DNA of 64,000 nt, taken from Spirochaetia bacterium. GTDB taxonomy: Bacteria; Spirochaetota; Spirochaetia; Sphaerochaetales; Sphaerochaetaceae. Numbering within the stretch: the stretch's first letter is position 1; each line of letters begins with the position of its first letter. The notes below the pieces were generated by a model that did not search any database, was not told the DNA's origin, and saw nothing but the letters and a program-made list of their open reading frames with translations. The position numbers and the translations under genes were made by a program. The stretch lies in assembly GCA_022482625.1 (NCBI GenBank), contig JAKVOU010000001.1, positions 1,288,784 through 1,352,783 on the forward strand. The letters run 5' to 3'. Shown in pieces: positions 1-8,830 of the stretch.

Positions 1-94
1 AGCCTTGGTAACCAGATTGACTTCAATCTGTGTATCTGCAACATCAGCAGAAGTACTGCCGGCAAAACTTTCATGGAAAAATCAGTACTTTCAC
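1..94 (-). pseudogene. Second ATP-grasp ligase, 5' end only, apparent frameshift
   Basis: A coding start follows the neighbouring ATP-grasp gene with a 5-base gap: GTG at 94 reads VKVLIFP and then meets a stop (TGA at 71-73). The frame one base away continues as HESFAGSTSADVADTQ and IEVNLVTKA to the window edge. Joined by removing one C from the run at 75-76, the product begins MKVLIFHESFAGST, much like the N-terminal strand of D-Ala-D-Ala-ligase-type ATP-grasp proteins. I infer a second ligase in the kamA operon with a one-base frameshift at about 75, or a sequencing error. Only about 30 residues are visible, so the family call is tentative. Confidence 0.4.
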
Positions 95-99
95 AGCTA

Positions 100-1089
100 T
101 TATCTTGCCTTCATGCCTAATCTGTCCAAGGCACTTGAGAAGATTTCACGGATCAGATGATCATAATCCATTCCGACGAAACGAGCCAGCATCGGAAGAT
201 CAGAATCAATCGGATTTAGTCCTGCAAGAGGATTTACTTCAAGGAACTGTACCCTTCCCTTGCAATCCATCTTCAAGTCGACTCTTCCGCCATCTCGGCA
301 TCCAAGTGCACGCCAAGCACCCAAAGCAACTTTTTCACACTGTTCATTTACCTGTGCATCTTCCACAAGATGATAGGTAGTGCATTCCTTATAGTCCTGC
401 TTTGTCTTATAGGAATAGATACCATCGTCACTTTTATGATCAACGACAATTTCCATACTTGCAATACAGCGGGCACTTGTACCGGTGCCTAGGATTCCTG
501 TGGTAAATTCACGTCCTTCCAAGACAGTCTCCGCAATGACAGGCTGATCAAATGTCTTCAGCTGATATCTTGCCTCTTTTTCCAAGGAGTCTCTGTCATG
601 GACTATGGACTTGCTGCTGATCCCCATTCCTGTCCCTCCGCCGACGGGCTTCAGAAACAAAGGAAATGGCAAATCAACAGCCGCAATATCCTTTTCTTCC
701 GCAATCATATAATAATCAGGAGTAGGGACCCCGCTTCTTGCAACTACGGCCTTGGTCATTCCTTTATGCAGGCACAACGCAAGGACCATGGCATCAGAAA
801 ATACACAGGGTATCCCATAGGCTTCAAGCAATGCCGGTACCTGTGCTTCCCGCGCCATTCCATGCAATCCTTCACAGATATTGAATACAATATCACACCT
901 GCTGCCTTTTGCGAGAAATGCTACCAAAGACCTGATACCACCTATCCTGATTACCTGATGACCTTCTTTCTCAAAGACAGCTTCCAATGCCTCTATCGTC
1001 TGAAGGTTGTCAAACTCAGCGATAAGCTGTTCTGGATAGCCGGCCTTGCGATAGTCATCTTTCAGATCATATGTCATACCGATGATCAT
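100..1089 (-). CDS. ATP-grasp ligase, D-alanine--D-alanine ligase-like
   Basis: The 329-residue protein has the ATP-grasp layout: an N-terminal pre-grasp region with FNICEGLHG, a lysine and glycine-rich loop (FLKPVGGGTGMGIS, near residue 150), and the C-terminal metal-binding signature LEVNPLAGLNP followed by SDLP. These are the motifs of the D-Ala-D-Ala ligase family, which activates a carboxylate with ATP and couples it to an amine. Its ATG overlaps the kamA stop by 4 bases (ATGA), so the two are translationally coupled. Because the partner is an aminomutase rather than murein genes, I infer that it ligates beta-lysine or another amino acid, not cell-wall D-alanine. A second, broken ATP-grasp start follows. 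The substrate cannot be told from sequence. Confidence 0.8.
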   Translation of the reverse strand: MIIGMTYDLKDDYRKAGYPEQLIAEFDNLQTIEALEAVFEKEGHQVIRIGGIRSLVAFLAKGSRCDIVFNICEGLHGMAREAQVPALLEAYGIPCVFSDAMVLALCLHKGMTKAVVARSGVPTPDYYMIAEEKDIAAVDLPFPLFLKPVGGGTGMGISSKSIVHDRDSLEKEARYQLKTFDQPVIAETVLEGREFTTGILGTGTSARCIASMEIVVDHKSDDGIYSYKTKQDYKECTTYHLVEDAQVNEQCEKVALGAWRALGCRDGGRVDLKMDCKGRVQFLEVNPLAGLNPIDSDLPMLARFVGMDYDHLIREIFSSALDRLGMKAR

Positions 1090-2345
1090 CTGGCAGCTCT
1101 CTTTGTCTGCGGCAGAGGATAAGCAAATTTTCGGCCTTCATAGTTGTAAAGATAAATGTTGTCTTTATCACATCCTGCATTGTAATCAGGAATGATTGGT
1201 ACCTTGCCACCACCACCCGGGGTATCAATTACATATTGGGGCACTGCATAGCCACTTGTAAAACCTCTTAGTCCATGGATGATCTGCTTGCCTTTATCTA
1301 CCGTAGTCCTGAAATGCTGGGAACCGGTAATCGGATCACATTGGAAAAGATAGTATGGACGTATGCGTATCTGCAACAGCTTATGCATGAGTTCCAGCAT
1401 TACCGGTACAGAATCATTGACACCCTTGAGCAGTACGGTCTGGCTCCCCATCACGACTCCTGCATCAGCAAGACTGTTGGCAGCATATGCGGACTCTTCG
1501 GTAATCTCATCTGGATGAGTACAATGGATACTCATATACAACGGCTTGTAACGTTTGAGTATATCGAGCAACCTAGGAGTAATTCTCTGAGGCAACACCA
1601 TCGGCACCTTCGTACCGATACGAATCATTTCGATATGTGGTATACTGGTCAGCTCATTGAGCAACCAATCAATTTTCTCATCGCACAAAGTCAATGGATC
1701 ACCACCAGAAATGATGACATCACGGACTTGAGGCGTTTTCCTTATATACTCAATTGCCGCACTCCAATTCTGTTCCAATGCCTCTGTATGACCTCCGACA
1801 AGCCTGCTGCGAGTACAATATCTACAATAGGTGGAACAAAAACTGGTCGTAAGGAAAAGTACCCGGTCAGGATAACGATGTACGATACCGGGGACAGGAC
1901 TGGTTCCGTCCTCATGCAATGGATCATCACTTTCGCCAGGACTGGAATACGATTCCTTGATTGAAGGAATAACGGTCTTCCTGAGCGGATCGTCAAGATC
2001 ATCTAGATCAAATACTGAAAGATAGTAGGGGGTAATTGAGAAAGGGAACTGGCGGAAATTTGATTCCAAGGCCAATTTTTCATCTGATGTCGGAGTAATG
2101 AAGCGTGAAATTTCCTTAAGAGTGGTGACCCTGTGGGAAATCTGCCATTTCCAGTCATTCCACTCTTCCATTGACGTGCCGGGAAAATACTTCTGCACGA
2201 AAGAAGTTATGTTGCGGTTCCTGAAAGAAAGAGCAACCCGATTGTTGTAGGGAACATGCTCATCAGCATGATTCGCCTTTTTCTGTTTTTGCTTGGGAGC
2301 AGGTGATTCTTCTCCCGAAGCTGCAAGTCCAGCCATAGAAACCAT
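1086..2345 (-). CDS. kamA: Lysine 2,3-aminomutase-family radical SAM enzyme
   Basis: The radical SAM cluster motif CSTYCRYC lies near residue 170 and the PLP-binding signature DTPGGGGK near the C-terminus, as in lysine 2,3-aminomutase, which interconverts L-lysine and L-beta-lysine. The aspartates known to recognise lysine in that family appear conserved, in CDPITGSQHFRT and in the Asp before TPGGGGK. About 419 residues is normal for the family; an N-terminal segment rich in Lys, Gln and Ala is poorly conserved. I chose ATG at 2345 because GAGGT lies 6 bases upstream; GTG at 2351 is the longer alternative but would touch that site. It leads an operon with ATP-grasp ligase genes. An EF-P-modifying EpmB role is less likely because EpmA is not adjacent. 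Confidence 0.85.
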   Translation of the reverse strand: MVSMAGLAASGEESPAPKQKQKKANHADEHVPYNNRVALSFRNRNITSFVQKYFPGTSMEEWNDWKWQISHRVTTLKEISRFITPTSDEKLALESNFRQFPFSITPYYLSVFDLDDLDDPLRKTVIPSIKESYSSPGESDDPLHEDGTSPVPGIVHRYPDRVLFLTTSFCSTYCRYCTRSRLVGGHTEALEQNWSAAIEYIRKTPQVRDVIISGGDPLTLCDEKIDWLLNELTSIPHIEMIRIGTKVPMVLPQRITPRLLDILKRYKPLYMSIHCTHPDEITEESAYAANSLADAGVVMGSQTVLLKGVNDSVPVMLELMHKLLQIRIRPYYLFQCDPITGSQHFRTTVDKGKQIIHGLRGFTSGYAVPQYVIDTPGGGGKVPIIPDYNAGCDKDNIYLYNYEGRKFAYPLPQTKRAAR

Positions 2346-2942
2346 AGCCACACCTCAGAATATAAAGTATTAAAAAACACTCCCTTCAATCCTAAGAAAA
2401 AAGGAAATCAAAAACCCTATTTCTAGAGCGGAGTCTATCACCATCATTCAATCAGTGCTAGTCTTTTTTTGTGAAAATTTCAAAAAATTTTTATTTGAAT
2501 AAATTGTTTATGTATACAAAAAAATTTAAGATTATAATTATTTATATTGGAAACAGATAGCTTGAATACATAATTATATTTTTCTACCTATTGGAATATG
2601 TTTTTTTTCATCAGGAGCTTAATCACCGGCAACCTTCCTCAGAAAGGAAAAAACGAGTTTTTGAGTACAGCAGATACAAGGCACGACAATACGGGAAAAT
2701 CTGTCGTAATTTCAGTAGAAATTGACCAAAAAATGCAGGTCACAGAATATCAAAACATATAGAAAAAAATTTGGGGAAAAGAGCAAATTGCCATTGAAAA
2801 CTTACTCTATATCCCTACATTACAGGAACAATCAGTTCAGGCAACAACCAGACAAAAAAAAGATGCCAAGCCTTACGCTCACTGAGCTTTTTCGGTTGAC
2901 ATCAATATAAGGGAACTTATCTGATATAAAATTTAGGAAATA
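2346..2942. other. AT-rich intergenic region upstream of kamA
   Basis: About 600 bases between kamA and the next minus-strand gene. The part 2460-2590 is strongly AT-rich. On the minus strand TTGAAG and TTTATA are spaced 17 bases apart just before the kamA ribosome site, which would give a very short leader; this is only a possible promoter. No convincing gene, terminator or RNA was seen. Confidence 0.4.
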
Positions 2943-3833
2943 TTACTTACCTGTTGATTCAATTTTATCAAGTATATCCTGGATGGCATTGGTTCGGATT
3001 TCATCACGCTGCGTCTTATATTGTGCGGGGTCCAGAAGAATAGTCCCGTCACTACTGGCTGCCGGCGATACCGTTTCACTGGTTGCTGCAGTTCCACTCT
3101 CAGCAGAGGTGGCCGGTACAGCTTCAACTACAGCATTGCGCTGATTATATACCTGCTGAGGAACGACAGTAACTTTCAAGGAATGTACCCTCGGTGCAAC
3201 AGGTACAAGCTTCATCCTGGCATCCTGCTCGATTGCATCCAAGATACTCGGCGCCAAATCCTTGATCAGGGCAGACCTGTTCGCCTGATAAAGCTTCAAG
3301 ACCTCATCTTCAGGCAAATTGATCTGTTGGGCAATCTGCTTGACATACTTGTCACTGTCAGCCTTAAGCAAATCATAAACACCCTTGACGACATCAGGTA
3401 ACAGGGCATCAACCAGCTGAGGCAGATAGGCGCTCAGGTTTTCCTTTGAAACAAAACCATCCATTTCCGTCTTAAGTTCAGCCTCAAGCTGTGGCTTAAG
3501 CACAGAATTGATCTGCTCATCAATATGTTTCTTCAAAGCAACTTCAACTTTGTCGGACACAGTTGCAATGAAGTCATCATCACCTGCCAACTGTTCTTTG
3601 ACCTTTGGAGCTACTTTATTCGCAAGCCTGGCAATTTCATCATCAGTCAGAGAAACTTCTGGCGCTCTCTTTGCTGGTTCTGTAATCTCAAGCAAAGGAA
3701 CCGACTGCCTATCCTTTGCTTCATCCAAAATATAGCTTGGAGTTCCCGGTCTCAAATACCAAAGGGCACCGAAGGCAAACAGTGCTGCAACTATGGTAAC
3801 TACCAGCAATGAAACTCGAGTCTTCTTTTTCAT
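2943..3833 (-). CDS. Membrane-anchored coiled, unknown function
   Basis: I do not recognise this 296-residue protein. It has a basic N-terminus and one hydrophobic segment (about residues 8-28), then a mostly charged, helix-rich region with many Leu/Val heptad-like positions (residues 60-200). A low-complexity Ser/Ala/Thr/Pro stretch near residue 245 precedes a short helical tail. This fits a protein anchored in the inner membrane with a periplasmic helical body. ATG at 3833 was preferred to the adjacent TTG at 3836; neither has a clear ribosome site. It stands alone between kamA and coaE, with non-coding gaps on both sides. An envelope structural role is only a guess. Confidence 0.7.
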   Translation of the reverse strand: MKKKTRVSLLVVTIVAALFAFGALWYLRPGTPSYILDEAKDRQSVPLLEITEPAKRAPEVSLTDDEIARLANKVAPKVKEQLAGDDDFIATVSDKVEVALKKHIDEQINSVLKPQLEAELKTEMDGFVSKENLSAYLPQLVDALLPDVVKGVYDLLKADSDKYVKQIAQQINLPEDEVLKLYQANRSALIKDLAPSILDAIEQDARMKLVPVAPRVHSLKVTVVPQQVYNQRNAVVEAVPATSAESGTAATSETVSPAASSDGTILLDPAQYKTQRDEIRTNAIQDILDKIESTGK

Positions 3834-4202
3834 CAAAATTCGGCAAGGATACCCCAGCTAACACAAGCCGGGGAGGATTTGCCATCCTCCTCTATCTTCC
3901 ATTCAGGATATACATCCTGATGTCTGCAGCGTTAGGACATAAGGCAACGGAAAAAAGCCTTTGACCAACCCCATCAAAATGAATCACGACCAAGGAACAG
4001 CCCATAACAACACAGGTACAGATGTCTCCATCTTCACCCAGACGTTGCTGAACCTTACCCCATATCAGGCAATCGTGCCAACTCTCTCTGACATTCTGAT
4101 GTTCACCTTAGAAAATTTACAGGCACGAAACACGTCCTGCCTCATAACTTCTCATCTTAATGAACAAAAACACCCGCAGAATGTAACACTTTATCCTCTG
4201 CC
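3834..4202. other. Intergenic region with small hairpin
   Basis: About 370 bases with no supported gene. An inverted repeat GGAGGAT/ATCCTCC (3872-3890) lies in the leader of the upstream-facing gene; it has no T-run and could shield or act as a translation-control hairpin. Short open frames on the plus strand here lack ribosome sites and have coding-unlike composition. Confidence 0.35.
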
Positions 4203-4814
4203 CTACCTAAATCCATTCTTTTTGGTCAGTATAGCACAATAGTCGTCAACTTGTCGACAAATATTCAGTACTCCACTGTTATTATTGAAGACAATGACAG
4301 GTATTTTCCCATGAAATGAGTTTTTTGAAATATCTTTCTGCGACCACTCCCGATGCAGGAACCACATGATGCCTCTCCTATCCCTTGCAAGAGATCGGCG
4401 ACAACGTACCCATAGCAAGGCAGAAACAAAAATTATTTCATCACACAGTTCGTCCAATCCTCCTCTTTTCAGCAATGCGGCATTCAGCACGACAACCCTT
4501 CTTGAAGTTTCCTGTTCTTCCTGAATCAGTTGCCTGCAACGTTGCTTGACTACAGGATGAATGACTGCATCAAGCCTTTCCAATGCCGCTTTATCCTTGA
4601 ACACAATATTTCCAAGCAATCGTCTGTCAATCTGTCCCTCAGAGGTCACGACAGAAGGAAACAGCCGGCCTACTTCGGCTCTTCTTTCATCCAGGGCTTC
4701 ATGTCCCAGCTTGTCAACATCTATGACCAACAGGCCATGTTCCTGCAAGCAACGGCCATATTGGTTCTTTCCTGCACAGGCTTTGCCAGTCAGTCCTATG
4801 ACAGTTACTTTCAA
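4203..4814 (-). CDS. coaE: Dephospho-CoA kinase
   Basis: This 203-residue P-loop kinase performs the last step of coenzyme A synthesis, phosphorylating the ribose 3'-hydroxyl of dephospho-CoA. The start MKVTVIGLTGKACAGKNQ carries a P-loop of the form GKACAGKN rather than the usual GGIGSGKS, a variant I associate with spirochaete CoaE. The segment VIDVDKLGHEALDE matches the conserved DAD/H region, and HPVVKQRCR the lid-adjacent helix. The C-terminal 50 residues are less typical. Its ATG overlaps the polA stop by 4 bases, so it is co-translated with polA. Confidence 0.85.
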   Translation of the reverse strand: MKVTVIGLTGKACAGKNQYGRCLQEHGLLVIDVDKLGHEALDERRAEVGRLFPSVVTSEGQIDRRLLGNIVFKDKAALERLDAVIHPVVKQRCRQLIQEEQETSRRVVVLNAALLKRGGLDELCDEIIFVSALLWVRCRRSLARDRRGIMWFLHREWSQKDISKNSFHGKIPVIVFNNNSGVLNICRQVDDYCAILTKKNGFR

Positions 4815-7750
4815 TGGAAATCACCCCAATCATCTCCGACTTCTATGCTTGCACGGAGAGGTATGGACAATCTGGCAGCGCCCTCAAGGGCTTCCTTGAC
4901 CAATGGTTGTACGATCTCCACTTCAACGGCAGGAACTTCAAGGATTACCTCGTCATGGACCTGCAGCAATATTCTGGAAGCAAGTTCATGTTCTTTCAAG
5001 GTACCAGCTAACCGTAGCATACCCTTCTTCATGATTTCTGCGGCAGTACCCTGAATGACAGTATTGACTGCTATTCTTTCTGCAGCAGCCCGCTCAACGC
5101 TGTTCTTGCTGTTGATCGTCGATATATGCCGGACATGTCCTCCCATCGTCTCAACCTTACCGGTTTTCCTAGCCTGTTCCACAGTCTTGTTTATAAAAAG
5201 GGCAACCCTGCTGTAACGCTTGAAATAAGCCTCTATGAAAGCTGCGGCCTCACTTCTTTTTATTTCCAGTTCCCCTGCAAGACGAAATGCACTCATACCA
5301 TACATGACGCCAAAATTAATGGTCTTGGCAATTCTTCTTTCACCGGAAGTTATCTCTTCCATGGATTTGCCAAAGATCAAGGAAGCCGTAAACCTATGGA
5401 CATCGACCCCGTCGTTGAAAGCCTTGCATAATGCCGGATCACCACTCAAATGAGCAAGGACCACCAGTTCAATCTGGGCATAATCCGCTGAAAGGAACAG
5501 ACATCCTTCCTCAGGACGGAAAGCACTGCGGACACGCCTTCCCTCTTCACTTCTGATCGGAATATTCTGAAGATTCGGATTACGGGAAGACAACCTGCCG
5601 GTTGCAGTTCCAAACTGTAGGAATGAAGTATGGATCCTGCCAGTCTGTTCATTCACCAACTTAGGCAAGGCATCAAGATAAGTACTTTTCAATTTCGTAA
5701 GAGTACGATAATCCAAAATCAAAGGGATGAGCGGGTCTACATTTTTCAGTTTTTCCAATACTCCTGTCGCCGTAGAATAACCGCCTCTCGTTTTCTTCCC
5801 TGGCTGCAGTTTTCTTTCTTCAAACAGAACTACAGAAAGCTGTTGGGTTGAGTTGAGGTTGAATTCATGTCCACAGAGACCAAAAATCTTTTTTTCAAGA
5901 ATGGCAATCTTTTCCGCATAGGATTTTGACAGTCTTTCCAGCCTCTGAGGATCAAGCCGTATGCCAGCCAGTTCCATTTCTGCCAGCAACCTGATAAGTG
6001 GGAGTTCCATCTCATTGAAGACCTTCTTCTGCTTTTCAGGCAAAGCAAGTTCAAGATATTCATAGAGCCTGTAGGTAACGTCACTGTCTTCTGCAGCATA
6101 TCTCACTGCGGATTCAAGCGGCACATCACTGAACAGGCCGCCGTCAGGAACGACATCGGAAAAGGCAACGGTCTGGTAATGGAGATACTTTGCTGCCAAT
6201 GCATCCATATTGTAGACATTGGCCGTGGAATCCAACAGCCAAGCAGCAATAAGTGTATCATAGGCAATTGTCCTGATAGTCACTCCGAAACGTTTAAGTA
6301 CCTTATAATCATACTTTATATTCTGCCCTATGACAGCAATCTTCCCCCCTTCCAGATAGGTCTTGAGTACTTTTCTGACACCATCGTCCTGCTGCACCCG
6401 AACTCCACCGCAAACCAAAGGAAAATACCAAGCCTCCTTGCTGTGGTCGGTAAAAGAGAAACCGACAAGAGTAGCCGCCATATCATCAGGTGAAGTCGTC
6501 TCCGTATCGAAAGCCATCAACCCACCTCTGCCGGCAATTGAGGACAGCAGAGCATCCAGTTCTTCAAGGCTGGTAACAGGATGCAGCATCCCAGGTCCCT
6601 GCAAACGGTCTGGGCAGGCAACAGAAGCAGATTCCTGCAGTTCATCCAATATCTTGTCCCGGGACTGCTCAATCTTGTTTTTTGCTACCTGACGGGCGCC
6701 ATTGTTAAGAAGGTTCGCATACGATTGTACAAGTGATTTTGCACCTGCTTTTTCGAATACGGGCAATACTGCACCGAAATCACAGGAATCAAGGCTATAG
6801 GACGCAGCATCAAAGCAACCGGCAAGCTCAGGATCCCTTCTGAGCGTAATCAGCTGTTTGCTGAGAAAAGCAGCCTCACGCCCCTCTTCAAGCCGTGCCC
6901 GCTGTGCCTTTGTAAGTTTCGGCAGATTAGCATATAAGTTTTCCAAAGTATCGAACGCTCCCAGCAGCTTGACAGCTCCCTTTGCTCCGATGCCCTTGAC
7001 TCCCGGTACATTGTCAGCGGTATCACCGACCAAAGACAGGTAATCGACAATCTGGTCAACTCTGACACCGAATTCTTCATATACTTCCTTTTCCGTAAAC
7101 AGCTGATATTGTCCCTGTACCTTCTTGGCCGGTCTGAGAGCAGTCACATGCGCATCAACCAACTGCAGCAGGTCCTTGTCAGAAGTAAACAATACGCTGT
7201 CAAGACCATGGTCATCAGCCTCTTGGCAAAGGGTCGCTATGATATCGTCAGCCTCAAGTCCCTGCTTTGCCAATGTAGGGATACCCATGGTACCAAGCAG
7301 GTCAATTACCTTCGGAATCTGTTCCAACAGTTCTTCGGGAGCTGCTTCTCTGTTTGCCTTGTATTGGGGATACATTCCATGTCTGAAAGTCGGCCCCTTG
7401 GAATCCAAGGCGACAACAAGATAATCCGGTGCATACTCTCTCAACACAAGGGACAATGAATGGAAAAAACCAAATACTGCAGAAAAGTTATTGCCTTCAA
7501 GATCAAATATGGGATGGGTAATAAAGGCAAAATATGATCTGAATATGAGACCAAAGCCATCTATGATATAAAGCTTTTTCCGTAGCTGCGCTTCGCCTCC
7601 CTCATCCAATACGGTCTTCATAGCCTGTTTCATCTGGGATTCTTCGACTACGACAGGTGTATGCACAATCTTGACCGAAGGGGTCTTTTCCTGTGCAAGC
7701 TTTTCCTGATCCAAGTCTTCCTCATCAAACAAAGAGGGTTCCTTACTCAT
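4811..7750 (-). CDS. polA: DNA polymerase I
   Basis: A 979-residue three-domain polymerase I for repair and Okazaki-fragment maturation. Order: a 55-60-residue N-terminal extension; a 5'-3' exonuclease domain starting at LYIIDGFGLIFRSYF; a proofreading 3'-5' exonuclease with intact motifs (FDTETTSPDD, IGQNIKYDYK, YAAEDSD); and the polymerase domain with motif A (DYAQIELVVLAH), motif B (RRIAKTINFGVMYG) and motif C (VHDEV). All three activities look intact. ATG at 7750 was chosen because AGAGG sits 9 bases upstream; an in-frame GTG at 7768 is possible. The start overlaps the upstream hydrolase stop (ATGAGTAA). The N-terminal peptide EPSLFDEEDL could be a sliding-clamp-binding motif. Confidence 0.95.
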   Translation of the reverse strand: MSKEPSLFDEEDLDQEKLAQEKTPSVKIVHTPVVVEESQMKQAMKTVLDEGGEAQLRKKLYIIDGFGLIFRSYFAFITHPIFDLEGNNFSAVFGFFHSLSLVLREYAPDYLVVALDSKGPTFRHGMYPQYKANREAAPEELLEQIPKVIDLLGTMGIPTLAKQGLEADDIIATLCQEADDHGLDSVLFTSDKDLLQLVDAHVTALRPAKKVQGQYQLFTEKEVYEEFGVRVDQIVDYLSLVGDTADNVPGVKGIGAKGAVKLLGAFDTLENLYANLPKLTKAQRARLEEGREAAFLSKQLITLRRDPELAGCFDAASYSLDSCDFGAVLPVFEKAGAKSLVQSYANLLNNGARQVAKNKIEQSRDKILDELQESASVACPDRLQGPGMLHPVTSLEELDALLSSIAGRGGLMAFDTETTSPDDMAATLVGFSFTDHSKEAWYFPLVCGGVRVQQDDGVRKVLKTYLEGGKIAVIGQNIKYDYKVLKRFGVTIRTIAYDTLIAAWLLDSTANVYNMDALAAKYLHYQTVAFSDVVPDGGLFSDVPLESAVRYAAEDSDVTYRLYEYLELALPEKQKKVFNEMELPLIRLLAEMELAGIRLDPQRLERLSKSYAEKIAILEKKIFGLCGHEFNLNSTQQLSVVLFEERKLQPGKKTRGGYSTATGVLEKLKNVDPLIPLILDYRTLTKLKSTYLDALPKLVNEQTGRIHTSFLQFGTATGRLSSRNPNLQNIPIRSEEGRRVRSAFRPEEGCLFLSADYAQIELVVLAHLSGDPALCKAFNDGVDVHRFTASLIFGKSMEEITSGERRIAKTINFGVMYGMSAFRLAGELEIKRSEAAAFIEAYFKRYSRVALFINKTVEQARKTGKVETMGGHVRHISTINSKNSVERAAAERIAVNTVIQGTAAEIMKKGMLRLAGTLKEHELASRILLQVHDEVILEVPAVEVEIVQPLVKEALEGAARLSIPLRASIEVGDDWGDFH

Positions 7751-8531
7751 GTTCTCCATCCTCTTCACTCAGTTCAAGACTGAGCATATCATAGGCAAAA
7801 GCCATATTTCGCGGCAGAAGCACACTGTCCCTGCCATGCATCAGCCCATGGCTGATATGCGTAAACAGCGTCTGCCTTGCTCCTATCTTCCTTGCTTCTT
7901 CAATAGCCTGGAAAATGTTGAAATGTGTCGGATGATCATGATGCTGCAAGGCGTCAAGTACAAGCAGATCCAAATCATGCAAGTAAGGATAGGTCTCAGG
8001 TGGGATCCTGCTGCAATCCGTCAGATAAGCCATTTTTCCTATCCTATAACCAAAATCCTCGATATTACCATGAAACAAGACCACCGGCTGTACAGGAAAA
8101 CCACAGATGTTACATATTTCGTAAGGTCTAAGCACATGCGTCTGGAGATGAGGCAGGGCCCCATACTTTTCCGCATTGTCAACAGCATAGGAAAAACGGT
8201 AGCGGATCTGAGCTATGGTAGTCTCATTGCCATACAGCGGCAATACATGATAGCGTGAAAGAGGCCGTATGTCATCGATGCCGTTGAGATGATCTGCATG
8301 AGCATGTGTGTAAAGAATGGCATCCAGGCTATCCAATCCTACACGCAATGCTTGCAGCCGAAATTCTGGGCCTGTGTCAATTATGATTCTTTTCCCGTCC
8401 TTTTCAAGCAAAAGGCTGCTTCTCAGCCTCTTGTCCCTAGGGTCCTTGGATCTGCATGTACTGCAAGTGCAACCGATCATAGGAACTCCATGACTGGTAC
8501 CCGTACCGAGAAAAGTAATTCTCAGACTCAC
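7743..8531 (-). CDS. PhnP-like metallo-beta-lactamase-fold phosphodiesterase
   Basis: The 262-residue protein begins ITFLGTGTSHGVPMIGCTC with a C-x-C-x-x-C cysteine cluster, the structural zinc site seen in PhnP-type hydrolases. The dinuclear metal site HAHADH lies near residue 77, with later histidines and aspartates in LTDCSR, LDALQHHDHPTH and FTHISH. The family cleaves cyclic or linear phosphodiesters. No phosphonate genes are nearby, so a housekeeping or nucleotide-repair role is more likely than phosphonate use. It overlaps the next gene upstream by 4 bases and polA by 8 bases, making a tight operon. Confidence 0.85.
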   Translation of the reverse strand: MSLRITFLGTGTSHGVPMIGCTCSTCRSKDPRDKRLRSSLLLEKDGKRIIIDTGPEFRLQALRVGLDSLDAILYTHAHADHLNGIDDIRPLSRYHVLPLYGNETTIAQIRYRFSYAVDNAEKYGALPHLQTHVLRPYEICNICGFPVQPVVLFHGNIEDFGYRIGKMAYLTDCSRIPPETYPYLHDLDLLVLDALQHHDHPTHFNIFQAIEEARKIGARQTLFTHISHGLMHGRDSVLLPRNMAFAYDMLSLELSEEDGEHE

Positions 8532-8797
8532 TTTGAGCTGCCTTCCGAGGCATCATTGCCAAGCAGATCCTGTACACTGTCAAGATTCAGCTTGTCCTTC
8601 AGCTTATCCAAGGATGCTCCAGTAGCCTCTTCTACTTTCTGTTTCATCTGCTCAGTATCGGCACTTCTTTCTGTTTTTTTATCATATGCAAATCCAAGAT
8701 ACTTCGTAGCAAGAGAGGGGAAAAAGAAATAAAGTGTAAAAAAAGAAATGACAGCAACAAGAAGCGGGGCAAAGAAAGACCTTGAAATCTTCGACAT
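8528..8797 (-). CDS. Small single-pass membrane protein, unknown
   Basis: An 89-residue protein with one strongly hydrophobic, Phe-rich segment (residues 8-30) and a charged, helical C-terminal half (DKLKDKLNLDSVQDLL) ending in a Ser/Gly tail. AGGAGG lies just upstream of the ATG, and its stop overlaps the PhnP-like gene by 4 bases. I do not recognise a family. The arrangement suggests an inner-membrane anchor with a soluble tail. Confidence 0.75.
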   Translation of the reverse strand: MSKISRSFFAPLLVAVISFFTLYFFFPSLATKYLGFAYDKKTERSADTEQMKQKVEEATGASLDKLKDKLNLDSVQDLLGNDASEGSSK

Positions 8798-8830
8798 AAT
8801 TTCTCCTCCTGAAAGTCTGTACCTATGAGG

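Noticed and set aside
3961-4242. 93-codon plus-strand frame before coaE
   Set aside because: Runs into the coaE 3' end, has no ribosome site, and its composition resembles non-coding DNA.
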